Of a stretch of 64,000 nt of DNA, positions 41,487-52,200 are shown in pieces. The notes under the pieces are model-generated. The model ran no database searches, was not told the origin of the DNA, and saw nothing but the letters and a program-made list of their open reading frames with translations. Where the stretch lies: positions 59,508 through 123,507 of the forward strand of contig QVIN01000014.1 of assembly GCA_003416985.1 (NCBI GenBank), read 5' to 3'. Within the stretch, counting starts at the first letter, position 1. Every line of letters starts with the position of its first letter. This DNA is from Duganella sp. BJB480 (lineage in GTDB: Bacteria; Pseudomonadota; Gammaproteobacteria; Burkholderiales; Burkholderiaceae_D). The translations under genes were made by a program, and so were the position numbers.

Positions 41487-42250
41487 TCCGCCTGCTCGGG
41501 GATTTCCGGCAGGCCGGTCAGGTTGATGCGCGGCGCGGGCATGGCGTGCACCTTGCTCCACAGCCCGGCCCAGCCGGGCGGCCAGGCGATGTCCGGCCCG
41601 GGGTACGGCGGCAAGGTGGCGCGCACCGGCACCACCGGCACCGACGGCATCTCGGTCAGCGGGCCGCCGTCGGGACGTTGCATGTCCAGGCTGTACATAT
41701 AGCCCGGCAGCAGCGCGTCGCACACGTTGGCGAACCAGGCGGTGTGGTCCTCGTCGCGCCCCAGCGCCTGCGCCAGGCCCTGCGGATCGAAGCGGGCTAG
41801 CGCGTGCACCAGCTCCTCGGTGGTGGCGCCGGGCGAGTCGCCCCAGCCCATCACCGGATTGACGTTGTAGTCCGCGCCCGAGCCGTACCAGCCCTCGCGC
41901 CACGAGCGCTGCATCCAGTCGCGCTGGCCGGTGAACAAATGCCAGCGCCAGTGCAGCCCGGACGGCTTGGGCCAGGAATACAGGTAGAGCCGCTGATAGC
42001 CGGCCTGGTGCAGCGCGCGCACCAGCGCCATCAGGCGCGCGTGCGGCATGCGGTCGGGCGGGGCGCGGCGGAACAGGATGGCCTCGCCGTCGGCGAACTG
42101 CACCTCGTCGGTGGACAGGTTCAGATCCAGCGTCCGCGCCTCGCTGCCGAAACGGGCCGAGATCCAGCCGGTCAGCAAATTGACCGACGTGATGACGCCG
42201 TAGCCGCGATGGCGGTGGAAAATGACGGTTCCGGGGGCAAGGGCTTTCAT
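41483..42250 (-). CDS. Hypothetical protein with a CarD/Tudor-like N-terminus
   Basis: 255 residues, not recognised as a named family. Residues 5-50 (PGTVIFHRHRGYGVITSVN, then TGWISARF and TLDLNLST) have the pattern of the small SH3/Tudor-like barrel seen in CarD and UvrD C-termini. The rest is rich in Trp and Pro (LYLYSWPKPSGLHWRWHLF, QRDWMQRSWREGWYGSG) and has no membrane segment. Probably cytoplasmic. It is convergent with the hydroxyacid dehydrogenase. Confidence 0.6.
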   Translation of the reverse strand: MKALAPGTVIFHRHRGYGVITSVNLLTGWISARFGSEARTLDLNLSTDEVQFADGEAILFRRAPPDRMPHARLMALVRALHQAGYQRLYLYSWPKPSGLHWRWHLFTGQRDWMQRSWREGWYGSGADYNVNPVMGWGDSPGATTEELVHALARFDPQGLAQALGRDEDHTAWFANVCDALLPGYMYSLDMQRPDGGPLTEMPSVPVVPVRATLPPYPGPDIAWPPGWAGLWSKVHAMPAPRINLTGLPEIPEQAD

Positions 42251-42378
42251 GGGATCGAAACGAACAAAGAAACCAGTGTAGACATAGTATGCCCAAGTTT
42301 CCAGCCCATGGCGGGACTCTTTTCAGCTTGCGGTTTGGGTTATGATGCAGATCATTTTAATCAGCTTGAGCTTTCATC

Positions 42379-42864
42379 ATGACCCTGCGCATCCTCGCCA
42401 CCGGCGGCACCTTCGACAAACACTACAACGAACTGAACGGCACCCTGGGCTTCGCCGACAGCCATGTGCCGGCCCTGCTGGCGCGCTGCCGCCTGACGGT
42501 GGACGTGGCGCTGGAACAGTTGCCGCTGATGGATTCGCTGGACATGGTGGACGCCGACCGCGAGCGCATCCTGGCCTCGTGCCGCGCCGCCAGCGAGAAG
42601 GCGATCGTCATCATCCACGGCACCGACACCATGCCGCAGACCGCCGCCGTGCTGGGCCCCGCCGGCCTGGGCCAGACCATCGTGCTGACCGGCGCCATGA
42701 TTCCCTACGAAATCGCCAATTCCGACGCGATGTTCAACCTGGGCTTCGCGGCCGGCGTGGCGCAGACGCTGCCGCCCGGCGTGTACGTGGCCATGAACGG
42801 CAAGATCTTCGCGTGGGACAACGTGCAGAAAAACAAAGCGGCTGGAGTGTTCCAGCCGCTTTGA
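42379..42864 (+). CDS. Short asparaginase-fold protein (N-terminal domain only)
   Basis: 161 residues against roughly 330 for a normal type I/II L-asparaginase. The two catalytic Thr motifs survive: ILATGGTFDKHY (first Thr) and IHGTDTM (second Thr with the Asp). VLTGAMIPYEI is also present. The C-terminal domain, which completes the active site in ordinary enzymes, is absent, but single-domain relatives of this size are encoded in many proteobacteria. The product may be an amidohydrolase of unknown substrate. The last nine codons form the hairpin listed at 42831-42862. Confidence 0.8.
   Translation: MTLRILATGGTFDKHYNELNGTLGFADSHVPALLARCRLTVDVALEQLPLMDSLDMVDADRERILASCRAASEKAIVIIHGTDTMPQTAAVLGPAGLGQTIVLTGAMIPYEIANSDAMFNLGFAAGVAQTLPPGVYVAMNGKIFAWDNVQKNKAAGVFQPL
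42831..42862 (-). terminator. Terminator for the octad-repeat gene, embedded in the asparaginase-like coding end
   Basis: 12-bp perfect arms AAAGCGGCTGGA / TCCAGCCGCTTT (42835-42846, 42851-42862) with a GTGT loop. On the minus strand the stem is followed by GTTTTTC. It lies 28 bp past the stop of the minus-strand repeat gene and within the last codons of the plus-strand gene. Confidence 0.7.
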
Positions 42865-42890
42865 GGTAACACCGCAATCCGGAGCCGCGT

Positions 42891-45800
42891 TTATTTGCGC
42901 GGCGCCGCCAGCAAGTCCTTCGCTTCCGGCGACAGGCTAGCCACACGCAAGCCATCCGGCGCGGCCAGCATGCCGGCCCCCTCCTTCAACGGCCCCGGCA
43001 TCGACAGCGCGGACGATTGCGCCGCCTGCGCCTGCTGCCCGGCGGCGCCGAAGGCCGCCAGCGCCTCCACCATGCCGCCCACCCGGGTGCGCAGCGTCGG
43101 CGACGCCTGCGCCGCCAGGTGCGGCAGCTTGGCCGCCGCCAGCGCGGCCAGCTGCGCCGTGCTCAGGCCGGCCGTCTGCGCGGTCGTGAACACCACCGCC
43201 TGCGCCGTCGTCAACGCGCCGATCTGCGTGGTCGACAGCGCCGCCAGTTGCGCGCTGCCCAGCGCCAGCAGGTCGCGCGTCTCGATCGCCGCCAGGTCGT
43301 CCGAACCCAGCGCCGCCAGCAACGGCTTGCTCAGCGCGGCCACCTGGCTGGACGTCAGCGCCACCATCTGATCGGTGGTCAGCAGGTCGACGCCGGCCAG
43401 GTGCGCGGTCGGCAGCGCCGCGATCTGGCGCACCGACAACGAGGCGATCTGCGCCGTGCCGAACGCGTGCAACTGCTCCGGCACCAGCTGGGCGATCACG
43501 GCGGTGTTCAGGGCGCCGACCGCCGCCGTGGTCAAGGCCGCCAGGCCGTCGCTGCCCAGGCCGCGCAGCTGGGACGCCACCAAGGCGGCCGCCTGCGCCG
43601 CGCTCAGCGCGCCCACCTGCGTGGTCGACCAGGCCGCCAGCTGCGTCGTGTTCAGGCTGGCGATCACCTGCGACGACAGCGCCGCCAGGTGGGCGGTGTC
43701 GATGGCCGCCACCTCGTCCTCCCGCAGCGCCTGGTACTGGCGCGAGCTCAGCACGCCGAACTGCGTGACCGACAGGCCGGCGAATTGTTCCAGCGTCAGG
43801 CCGGCCAGCGCGGCGGTGGTCAGCGCCGCCACCTGGCGCCCGGCCAGCGCGCCGATCTGGCGGCTGGTCAGGGCCGCCAGATTGGCCGGCGACAGGCCGG
43901 CGATCACCGAGCTGTTCAGCGCAGCCAGGTCGCTCAATTGCAGATTGGCCACCACCTCGGCCGACAGCGCGGCGAACTGCGCGCTGCTCAGCATGGACGC
44001 CTGGGCGCCGGTGAACGCGTTGATCTGGTCGCTGCTCATCGCTTGCAGCTGGTCGGTGCGCAGGCCGGGGATGGCGCCGATGCGCAGCGCGGCGATCTCC
44101 GCCGTGTGCATCTGGGCCAGCACCTCGGCCGACAGCGCGGCGATGTGCTGGCTACCCAGGCCGGACGCCTGGGCCGTGGTCAGGCCGAGGATCTGGTCGC
44201 TGCCCAGCACCGCCAACTGGGCGGTGCTCAGGCCGTAGATGGCGGCCGCGCTCAGCGCCGCGAAGTCCTGCGACTCCAGCGCCGCCACCGCCGCCAGCGA
44301 CAGCGCGGCCATCTGCGCGCCGCTCAGCGTGGCCGCCTGCGCGGTGGTCAGCGCGATGGCCTGCTCGACCGTCATGCCGGCCAGCGCGGCGGGCTTCAGC
44401 TGGGCGATCTGCGCCGTGCCGAGGGAGCCGATCTGATGCTCGGCGCCGCCCAGCGCGGCGAACTGCGCCGAGTTCAGCGCGCCGAACATCGCCGCCGGCA
44501 GCGCCGCCAGCGCGGTGGGCGACAGCTCGGCCAGATGGGCGATCGACAGGCCGCCGGCCGCGGCCGGATTCAGCTTGGCCAGCTGCGCCGTGGCTAAGGC
44601 CTGGAACTGCTCGGCGCTCAGCGCGTTCAGGCTGGCCGAGCCGAGCGCGGCGACCTGGCGCGCCGTCAGCGCGGCGATGCGCTGCGCGTCCAGCACCGCC
44701 AGCAGGCGGGTCGACAGGCCGGCGACCGCACCCTGAGCCAGCGCGGCCAGGTCGGCCGTCTCGATGGCGGCGAAGGCCGCGCCGTCGAGCGCGTTGATCT
44801 GGCTGCTCGTCAGCACCGCCACCTGCGCCGTGTTGAGCGCGGCGAACTGCTCGCCGTTGAGCGCGGCGATCTGGCGCGTCTTGAGGCCGGCGATGCTGGC
44901 CGCCTTCAGCGCCGCCAGGTCGCCGCCGTCGAGCTGGCCGATGGCCTGCGTGCTCAGCGCACCGAGCTGGACCGCGTTCAGCGCGGCGGCCTGGGCGCTG
45001 GTCAATTGCGACGCCTGGTGCGCGCTCAGGCCGGTCAGCGCGGCGCTGCTCAGGGCCGCCACCTGGGCGGTCGAGAAGCGGCCGAAATCGCCGTCGTCGC
45101 CGGCGCCCAGCGCGGCCAGCTGGGCCGAGTTGAGCGCGGCCATCACGGCCACCCGCAGCGCGGCCAGGCTGTTGCCGTCCAGCGCCGCGATGTCGGCGGT
45201 CGACAGCACGCCGAACTGGCGCGCGGTCAGCGTCTGCAACTGGGCGCTGGTCAGCGCGTGCAGCTGCTCGGCCTTGAGCGCGTGGATCTGCGCCGTGCTC
45301 AGCGCGCCGATCACGGCCGCGCCCAGCACCCGCAGGCGTTCGGCGTCGAGCGCCTGGATCTGGCCGGTGCCCAGCGCGGCCACCTGGCGGCTGTTCAGCG
45401 CGTGCAGCTGGTCCAGGCTCAGCGCCAGCAGCTGATCCACGCTCAGCACGCCGATCTGGCGCGAGGTCAGCGCGGCGAAGTCGGCCGTTTCAATCGCGCC
45501 CAGTTCGGTGGCGCTCAGCTGCCGGATCAGGCCGGTGCCCAGCGCCGCCATCTGCTGGGTGGTGAAGGCGGCGATCTGGCCGGCGCTGAACAAGTCCTCG
45601 CCCTCCTTGCGCCGCAGCGGCAGGGCCGCCACCTGGCCGGGCTTGAGCGCGGCGATCTGGCCGGTGCCCAGCGCCTGGACCTGCTCCGGCCGCAGGGCGG
45701 CGATCACGGTGTTGGCCAGCAGGCTGACCTGCCTGGTGCGGATCGCCGCCAGCGCCTCGGACGACAGGCCGCCGATGCCCTTGGCGTTGAGCATGCCGGC

Positions 45801-46103
45801 CTGGGTGGCCGTCAGCGCCGCCAGCTGTTCCGGCGCCAGCGCCGCCATGAAGGCGCTCGATTGCGAGACCGAGCCCAGGTTGTTGGCGCGCAGCGCCGCG
45901 AAGTCTTCCGGCCGCAGGGCGCCGACGCTGGCGGCCGGCATCGCCCCCAGCTGCGCGGCGCTCAGCACGCCGGCCTGGGCGGTGGTCATGGCCGCGATGT
46001 ACTCCGTGCCAATGCGGGGGATGTCGGCGGTGGTGAGCCGGATGATCAGGCGCGTGCCGCCGGCGGCAAACTGCGCCGGGGTCAGGCTGCTGTCGAAGGT
46101 CAT
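42891..46103 (-). CDS. Octapeptide-repeat protein, smaller paralogue
   Basis: 1070 residues; AAGGA lies 6 nt before the ATG at 46103. Almost the whole protein is an 8-residue repeat of the form A-L-[S/T/G]-[T/S]-x-Q-[I/V/L]-x (for example ALTTAQIA), with about 115-120 copies. Breaks rich in charged or Gly residues occur near residues 166 (RRKEGEDLF), 336 (GAGDDGDFGRF), 555 (GGAEHQIG) and 904 (GVDLLTTDQ). The last 70 residues are non-repetitive (MVEALAAFGAAGQQAQ... ending LLAAPRK) and resemble the end of the larger paralogue. It has no signal peptide, calcium module or transmembrane helix. The repeat probably forms a solenoid. By analogy with the paralogue it may be exported through a C-terminal signal; this is inference. 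Confidence 0.85.
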   Translation of the reverse strand: MTFDSSLTPAQFAAGGTRLIIRLTTADIPRIGTEYIAAMTTAQAGVLSAAQLGAMPAASVGALRPEDFAALRANNLGSVSQSSAFMAALAPEQLAALTATQAGMLNAKGIGGLSSEALAAIRTRQVSLLANTVIAALRPEQVQALGTGQIAALKPGQVAALPLRRKEGEDLFSAGQIAAFTTQQMAALGTGLIRQLSATELGAIETADFAALTSRQIGVLSVDQLLALSLDQLHALNSRQVAALGTGQIQALDAERLRVLGAAVIGALSTAQIHALKAEQLHALTSAQLQTLTARQFGVLSTADIAALDGNSLAALRVAVMAALNSAQLAALGAGDDGDFGRFSTAQVAALSSAALTGLSAHQASQLTSAQAAALNAVQLGALSTQAIGQLDGGDLAALKAASIAGLKTRQIAALNGEQFAALNTAQVAVLTSSQINALDGAAFAAIETADLAALAQGAVAGLSTRLLAVLDAQRIAALTARQVAALGSASLNALSAEQFQALATAQLAKLNPAAAGGLSIAHLAELSPTALAALPAAMFGALNSAQFAALGGAEHQIGSLGTAQIAQLKPAALAGMTVEQAIALTTAQAATLSGAQMAALSLAAVAALESQDFAALSAAAIYGLSTAQLAVLGSDQILGLTTAQASGLGSQHIAALSAEVLAQMHTAEIAALRIGAIPGLRTDQLQAMSSDQINAFTGAQASMLSSAQFAALSAEVVANLQLSDLAALNSSVIAGLSPANLAALTSRQIGALAGRQVAALTTAALAGLTLEQFAGLSVTQFGVLSSRQYQALREDEVAAIDTAHLAALSSQVIASLNTTQLAAWSTTQVGALSAAQAAALVASQLRGLGSDGLAALTTAAVGALNTAVIAQLVPEQLHAFGTAQIASLSVRQIAALPTAHLAGVDLLTTDQMVALTSSQVAALSKPLLAALGSDDLAAIETRDLLALGSAQLAALSTTQIGALTTAQAVVFTTAQTAGLSTAQLAALAAAKLPHLAAQASPTLRTRVGGMVEALAAFGAAGQQAQAAQSSALSMPGPLKEGAGMLAAPDGLRVASLSPEAKDLLAAPRK

Positions 46104-46183
46104 GTCGTTTCCTTTTTGATGAAGTGGTCCAGGCGCAAAGTTGGGGGAAGATGAAACATTGAGGAAATGCTATGCCCGCGCAG

Positions 46184-46211
46184 CAAAAAAAGCCCGCGCA
46201 ATGCGGGCTTT
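46184..46211 (-). terminator. Rho-independent terminator of the large octad-repeat gene
   Basis: 9-bp arms AAAGCCCGC / GCGGGCTTT (46189-46197, 46203-46211); on the minus strand a run of T follows the stem. It lies 19 bp past the stop at 46231 and separates the two repeat genes transcriptionally. Confidence 0.88.
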
Positions 46212-46230
46212 CCCGAGGTGTCCAGGCGGG

Positions 46231-49200
46231 CTATTTGGGCACCGCCAGCACGCCGTGGCTGGCGCCGCTTTGCAGCGCCTTCAGGCGCAGCACATCGCTG
46301 TCGGCTTGCGCGCCGGCCGCGTCCTGGCCCAGCTCGCGCACCTGGCGCAGCACGTCGGCCATGCGCGCGGCGTTGGCCGCCAGCGCGCCGGCCTGCGGCT
46401 GGCCGAGATCCAGGCCGGCCGGCTGCCGCGCTTCGGCGCCGAACGCGGACAAGGCTTGCGCCAGGCCGCTGACCTGGGCGCTGACGCCCTGCTGGAACCA
46501 GACGTCGGCGGCCGCGTGCTGCCGGCCGTCGGCGGTGGTGTAGCTGGAGGTCAGGCCGACGATGTTGCCGTGGTCGACCGCGCCGCCCCGTTGCACGTCC
46601 AGGTTCAGGCTGGTGATGCGCAGGTCCGCCAGCGTCTTGAGCTCGCCGGCCTGGCTGACGCCGTCGGCGTTGGCGTCCACCCACACGCGCAGGTCGCCGT
46701 AGCCGGCGTCGAGCGCGTCGACCACGCCGTCGTGGTTGCTGTCCAGTTCGGCCAGCGCCTGGTAGCCGTTGTCGGCGGTGCCGCCGCCGGCCAGCCTGGT
46801 GGCCGAGCCGAACAATTCGCTGCCGTCGTCGATGGCGCCGTTGTGGTTACGGTCCAGCGCCAGCAAGCCGTCGCCCTGGCCGACCCAGCCGGTGGCGCGG
46901 CGCTCTCCGCTGGCCGCCAGGTCGAACCGCACGCCCGCGTCCAGCCCCAGCGTGGTGATGCCGTTGCCGTCCAGGTCCAGCATCAGCGGCGTGACAAAGG
47001 TCATGGCGTCTCTCTGCGCTTGGCTGAAGGCGGCCCGCTGGGTGGCGTCCAGGCCGTTGTACTGGGCCGAACTCATCGCATGGGTCTGCGTCGTGCTCAG
47101 CGCCGTCAGCTGGGCCGGCAGCATCGCCTGCATCTGCGCCGGCGTCAGCGCGACGATCTGGCGCGTGCTCAGGCCGCGGATGTCGCGCGTCTCGATCGCG
47201 GCCAGGTTGGCCCCGGTCAGGTCGGCGATCATGGCGGTGCTCAGCGCGCCCAGCTGGGCCGACGACAGCGCCACGATCTGGTTCGAGGTGAACTGGTCGG
47301 TAGCGGCTGCGCTCGGCCGCAGGGCCGCCACCTGCGCCACGGTCAGCGCGGCGATCTGGGCGGTGTCCAGCGCCAGCAGCTGGTCGTTGCTCAGCGCGCC
47401 GATGGCGGCCGTGCTGAGCGCGGCGATGCCGGCGGTGGTGAGCATGCCCAGCGCGCCCGCCTGGATCTGCGACATGGTGGACGATCCCAGCGCGGCGAAC
47501 TGCGCCGTGGTGAGCGCGCGCAACTGGGCGATGCTCAGGTTGGCCAGCAGATTGGCCTCGCGCGCGACGGCGTTGAACAGCAGCGGATTGATCGCGGCCA
47601 GATCGGCCGTGGTCAGCGCCGCCACCTGGCCGGCGTTCAGGATGCTCAGCTGCGTGCTGTTGAGCGCGGCCACCTGGGCCGTGTTCAGCGCGCCCAGCTG
47701 GCCGGCCGTCAGCGCCAGCACCTGCTGGGTCTTGAGGCCGGCGATGGCCGAGGTCTTCAGCGCGGCGACGTCGGCCGTTTCCAGCGCCGCCACCACCGTC
47801 AGCTGCAGGCCGCTGAGCTGGGCGCTGCTCAGTGTCGCCGCCTGGGCCGTGGTCAGCGCCGCCGCCTGGGCCGCGCTCAGTCCCTGCAGCGCGCTGCTGC
47901 GCAGGGCGGCGATCTGCGCCGTGCTCAACAAGGAGACCAGTTGCGGATCATTGCCCAGCACGGTCATTTGCGCGGCCGTCAGCCCGGCCAGCGCCGACGT
48001 GCTCAGCGCGGTCAGGTTGGCCGAGCGGATCGCCGCCACGTCGTCCGCCGACAGGCGGGCCAGCTGCTGCGACGCCAGCGCGTGGATCTGCGCCGAGTTG
48101 AAGCCGGCGACCTGTTGCGTGCCCAGGCCGTCGATCTGGGCGCTGCGCAGCGAGGCCACCTGGGCCGTCGTCAGGCCGGCCATCTGGGCCGAGCCGAGCG
48201 CGCCGAGGTCGTCGCCGGACAAGCCGCCCAGCGCCGCGGTGCTCAGCGCGCCGAGCGCGGCGCTGCGCAGGCCGGTCAGCGCGTCCGAACTCAACGCGGC
48301 CACCTGGGCGCTGTTCAACACGCCGGCCTGGGCCGTGGTGAGCGCCGCCAGCTGGCCGCTGCCCAGCACGGCCGCCTGGGCCGTCTTGAGGCCGGCGATG
48401 GCGGCGGTGCGCAGGGCCGTCACGTCGCCCGCCGCCATGCGCGCGATCAGCGTCGGCGACAGCGCCCCCAGCTGCGCGCTGCCGAGCGCGCCCGCCTGGG
48501 CCGTGGTCAGCAGCAGCATCTGGGTGGTGGTCATGCCTTGCAGCGCGGCCGTGCCCATGGCCGCCACCTGCGCCGTGGTCAGCGTGCCGAACAGGCCGGG
48601 GAAGCCGTTCGCGTCGGTGCCGAGCGCGGCCAGTTGTTCCGGACGCAGGCTGGCGATGGCCGCCGTGCCGAGCGCCATCACATGCAGCATGTCGAAGGCG
48701 CCGAAGTCGGCCACCGACAGGCCGGCCACCTGGCGCGAGCCGAGCGCGCCGATCTGCGCCAGCGTCAGGCCGCCCAGCTGGGCGCTGCCGAGGGCGGCGA
48801 TCTGCTGGCTCTGCAACGCCGCCACCTGGCGCGTGCCCAGGCTGTTGAGCTGGGCCTGGCTCAGGTTGGACAGCAGCGCCGCGTCCAGGCCGGCCAGCGC
48901 CTGCAGGCTCATGGCGGCCAGGTTGGTGGTCGACAGGCCGACCAGGGTCTGGCTGCTCAGGGCGCCGATCTGCGCACTGCTCAGGGCGCCGAACTGCGCG
49001 GTCGTGAGCGCGCCCAGCTGGGCGCTGCCGAGCGCGGCCAGCTGCGTGCTGCCGAGGCCGGCGAGGGCGGCGGTCTTCAGCGCGGCCAGGTCGGCCGCCT
49101 CCAGCGCCGCGACCTGCGGCGCCGACAAGGCCGCCACCTGCAGGCTCGACAGCGCCGCCGCCTGCGCCGTGCTCAGCGCAACGATCTGGCGCGTGCTCAG

Positions 49201-52200
49201 GCCGGCCAGGCCGGTGCTGCGCAGGGCGGCGATCTGCGCCGTCGTCAAGACATCGATATGGCTGGCGCCGGCCGCGTCGTTGGCCAGCGCGGCCACCTGG
49301 TCGGAGCCGAGCGCGGCGATCGCGGCGGTCTTCAGCGCGGCCAGGTCGGCGCTTTCCAGCGCGGCGATCTGCGCGGTGCCGAGCGCGGCCAGCTGGCCGC
49401 TGCCCAGCGCGGCGGCCTGGCTGGTGGTCAGGGCGATCAGCTGGGCGCTGCCCAGGCCGGCCAGCGCGGCCGTGCCCATCGCGGCGATCTGCGCGGTCCG
49501 TAGCGAGGCGAACTGGGCGCTGGCGGCGCCGCCGCCCAGCGCGGCCAGCTGCGCCGAATTCAGCGCCGCGATGATGGCCGTGCTCAGGCCGGGGATGCCG
49601 CGGCTGTCGAGCGCGGCCAGGTCGGCGGTCGACAGGCCGGCCAGCTGGCGCGTGCCGAGCGCGGCCAGTTGCGCCGAGCTGAAGGCGACCATCTGCTGGC
49701 TGCCCAGCGCGGCGATCTGGTCGCTGCTGAGCGCGGCCACCTGCTGCGTTTTCAGGGCCGCCAGCTGGGCCGGCATCAGTTGCGCGATCAGCGCGGTGCT
49801 CAGCGCGCCGATCGCGGCCGTGGTCAGGCCCGACAGGTTGGCGGTCGACAGTCCCGCCAGCGTCTGGCTGGACAAGGCGCCCAGCTGCAGGCTGCTCAGC
49901 GCGGCCAGCTGCTGGCTGGTCAGCGCGGTCAGCTGGGCCGCGGTCAGCGCCCGCATCTGGTCGGCCGACAGGCCGGTCAGCGCGGCGGTGCGCAGGGCGG
50001 TCACGTCGGCCGCCTCCAGCGCGACGATGCCGTTGGTGTCCAGGCTGGCGATCTGCGCGCTGCTGAGCGCGGCCGCCTGGGCCGTGCTGAGGGCGGCGAT
50101 CTGGCGCGTGCTCAGGCCGGCGAAGACGGCGCCGCGCAGCGACGCGATCTGCTGCGTGGACAGCAGGTCGATATGGCTGGCGCCGGCCGCGTCGTTGCCC
50201 AGCTGGGCCAGCTGGGCCGAGGTCAGCGCGGCCAGCGCGGCGGTTTTCAGGCCGATCAGCGCGGCCGGATCGAGCGCGTCCACGGCGGCCGTGGACAGCG
50301 CGCCGATCTGGCGCGAACCGAAGGCGCCCAACTGGGCCGAGGTCAGCGCGGCCAGTTGCAGCATGCTCAGGCCGGCCAATTGGTCGGTGTTCAGCGCGGC
50401 GATCTGGCGCGTGGCCAGCGCCGCCACCTGCGCGGTGCTCAGGCCGCCCAGCACGGCGGCCGGCAGCGCGGCGATCACCGCCGTGCCCAGCGCGCCGATG
50501 TCGTTGGTCTGCAGGCCGGCGATGGCGGACGACCGCAGCGCCAGGATCTGGCCGCTGTTCAGGGCGGCCACCTGGGCGCTGGTCAACGCGGTCACCTGGT
50601 CGCTGTTGAGCGCGGCCATTTGCTGGGCGCTCAGGCCGGCCAGGGCGGCGGTCTTGAGCGCGGCCAGGTCGGCCGTCTCCAGCGCGGCGATATCGTTGGT
50701 GGACAGCGCGGCCAGCTGGGCGCTGGTCAGCGCCGCCGCCTGCGCGGTGCTCAGCGCGACGGTCTGGGCGCTGGTCAGGCCGGCCAGCGCGGCCGGGCGC
50801 AGCACGGCGACCTGCGCGGTGCCGAGCGTGCCGAACAGGCTGCCGGACGGATCGTTGGCCAGCGCGGCCAGCTGGTCGGCGCGCAGCGCGGACAGCGCCG
50901 AGCTGCCCAGCGCCGGCAGCACGGCGGCGTTCAGCGCGGCCACGTCGGCGCTCGACAGGCCGGCGATGTTGCGCGAGCTCAGGCCGAGGATCTGCTGCGC
51001 GCCCAGGCCGGCGACCTGCGCCGTGCGCAGCGCGGCCAGCTGGTCGCTCGACAGCACGGCGAACTGACGCGAGGTCAGGCTGGACAATTGCAGCGCGCTC
51101 AGGTTGGCCACCGACGCCGGATTGAGCGCGGCGATGTAGGCGGTGCCGAGCGCGGCCAGGTTGGCGCTGGAGAAGCCGGCGATGGTGTCGGACGACAGCG
51201 CGCCCAGCTGCGCGGTGTTCATGGCCATGAATTGCGCCATCGTCAGCGCGGCCAGCTGGCTGCTCGACAGCACGCCGACCTGGGCCGCGCTCAGGCCGGG
51301 AATGGCGGCGGTGCGGATCGCGGCCAGGTCCAGCGGTTCCAGGGCGGCGATGGCCTGCGTGCTCAGCGCGTGCAGCTGGGCGCTGCCCAGGGCGGCGACC
51401 TGACCGGCCGTCAGCGCGACGGTCTCGGCGGTGGTCAGGCCGGCCAGCGCGGCGCTGCGCAGCGCGGCGATCTGCGCCGTGGTCAGCAGTTGCACCGGGC
51501 CCAGCGCGGCCAGCTGGTCGGAACCCAGCGCGGCGATCGCGGCGGTGCGCAGCGACGACAGGGTGGCCGAGTTGAGCGCGGCGATGCCGGCGGCCGACAG
51601 GCTGCCCGCCTGCTGCGAACTCAGGGTGCCCACCTGGGCGGCGTTCAGGGCGTGCAGCTGGTCGCTGCCCAGCGTGGCCAGCTGGGCCGTGCTCAGCACC
51701 GCCACCTGGCGGGTGCCCAGGCCGGCCAGCTGCGCCGTGCTCAGGCCGCCGAAGCTGGCGCTGGCCAGGCCGGCGATGGCGTTGGTGCCCAGCGCGGCGA
51801 AGTCGTCATGTTCCAGCCCGGCCAGGCCGGCCGTGCCGAGGGCGTTGAATTGTTTGCTGCTCAGGACGCCGATCTGCGCGGTGGTCAGCGCGGTCACCTG
51901 CGCGCTGCTCAGCGCGGCGACCTGCTGGGTCGACAGTGACGCGATGGCCTGGGTGCCCAGCGCCGCGATGTCGGCCGTCCCCAGCGCCGCCAGCTGCACC
52001 AGCGACAAGGCGGCCAGCTGCGCGGTGCTCAACGCGGCGGCCTGCGCCGTGGTGAGCGCCGCCACCTGGTCGGTGCCCAGGCCGGCCAGCGCGGCGGTGC
52101 GCAGCGCGGCGATCTGGGCGGTGGTCAGCTGCCCGAACAGGGTGCCGCCGGCGGCGTAGCCCAGTTCGGACAGCTGGTCGGAGTTCAACGCGGCCAGCGC

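Noticed and set aside
46769-51067. A 1432-residue plus-strand Ala/Ser-rich open frame and others opposite the octad genes
   Set aside because: They are antisense translations of the repeated octad DNA; openness follows from the repeat's base composition. The sense frame carries the ribosome site, calcium module and terminator.
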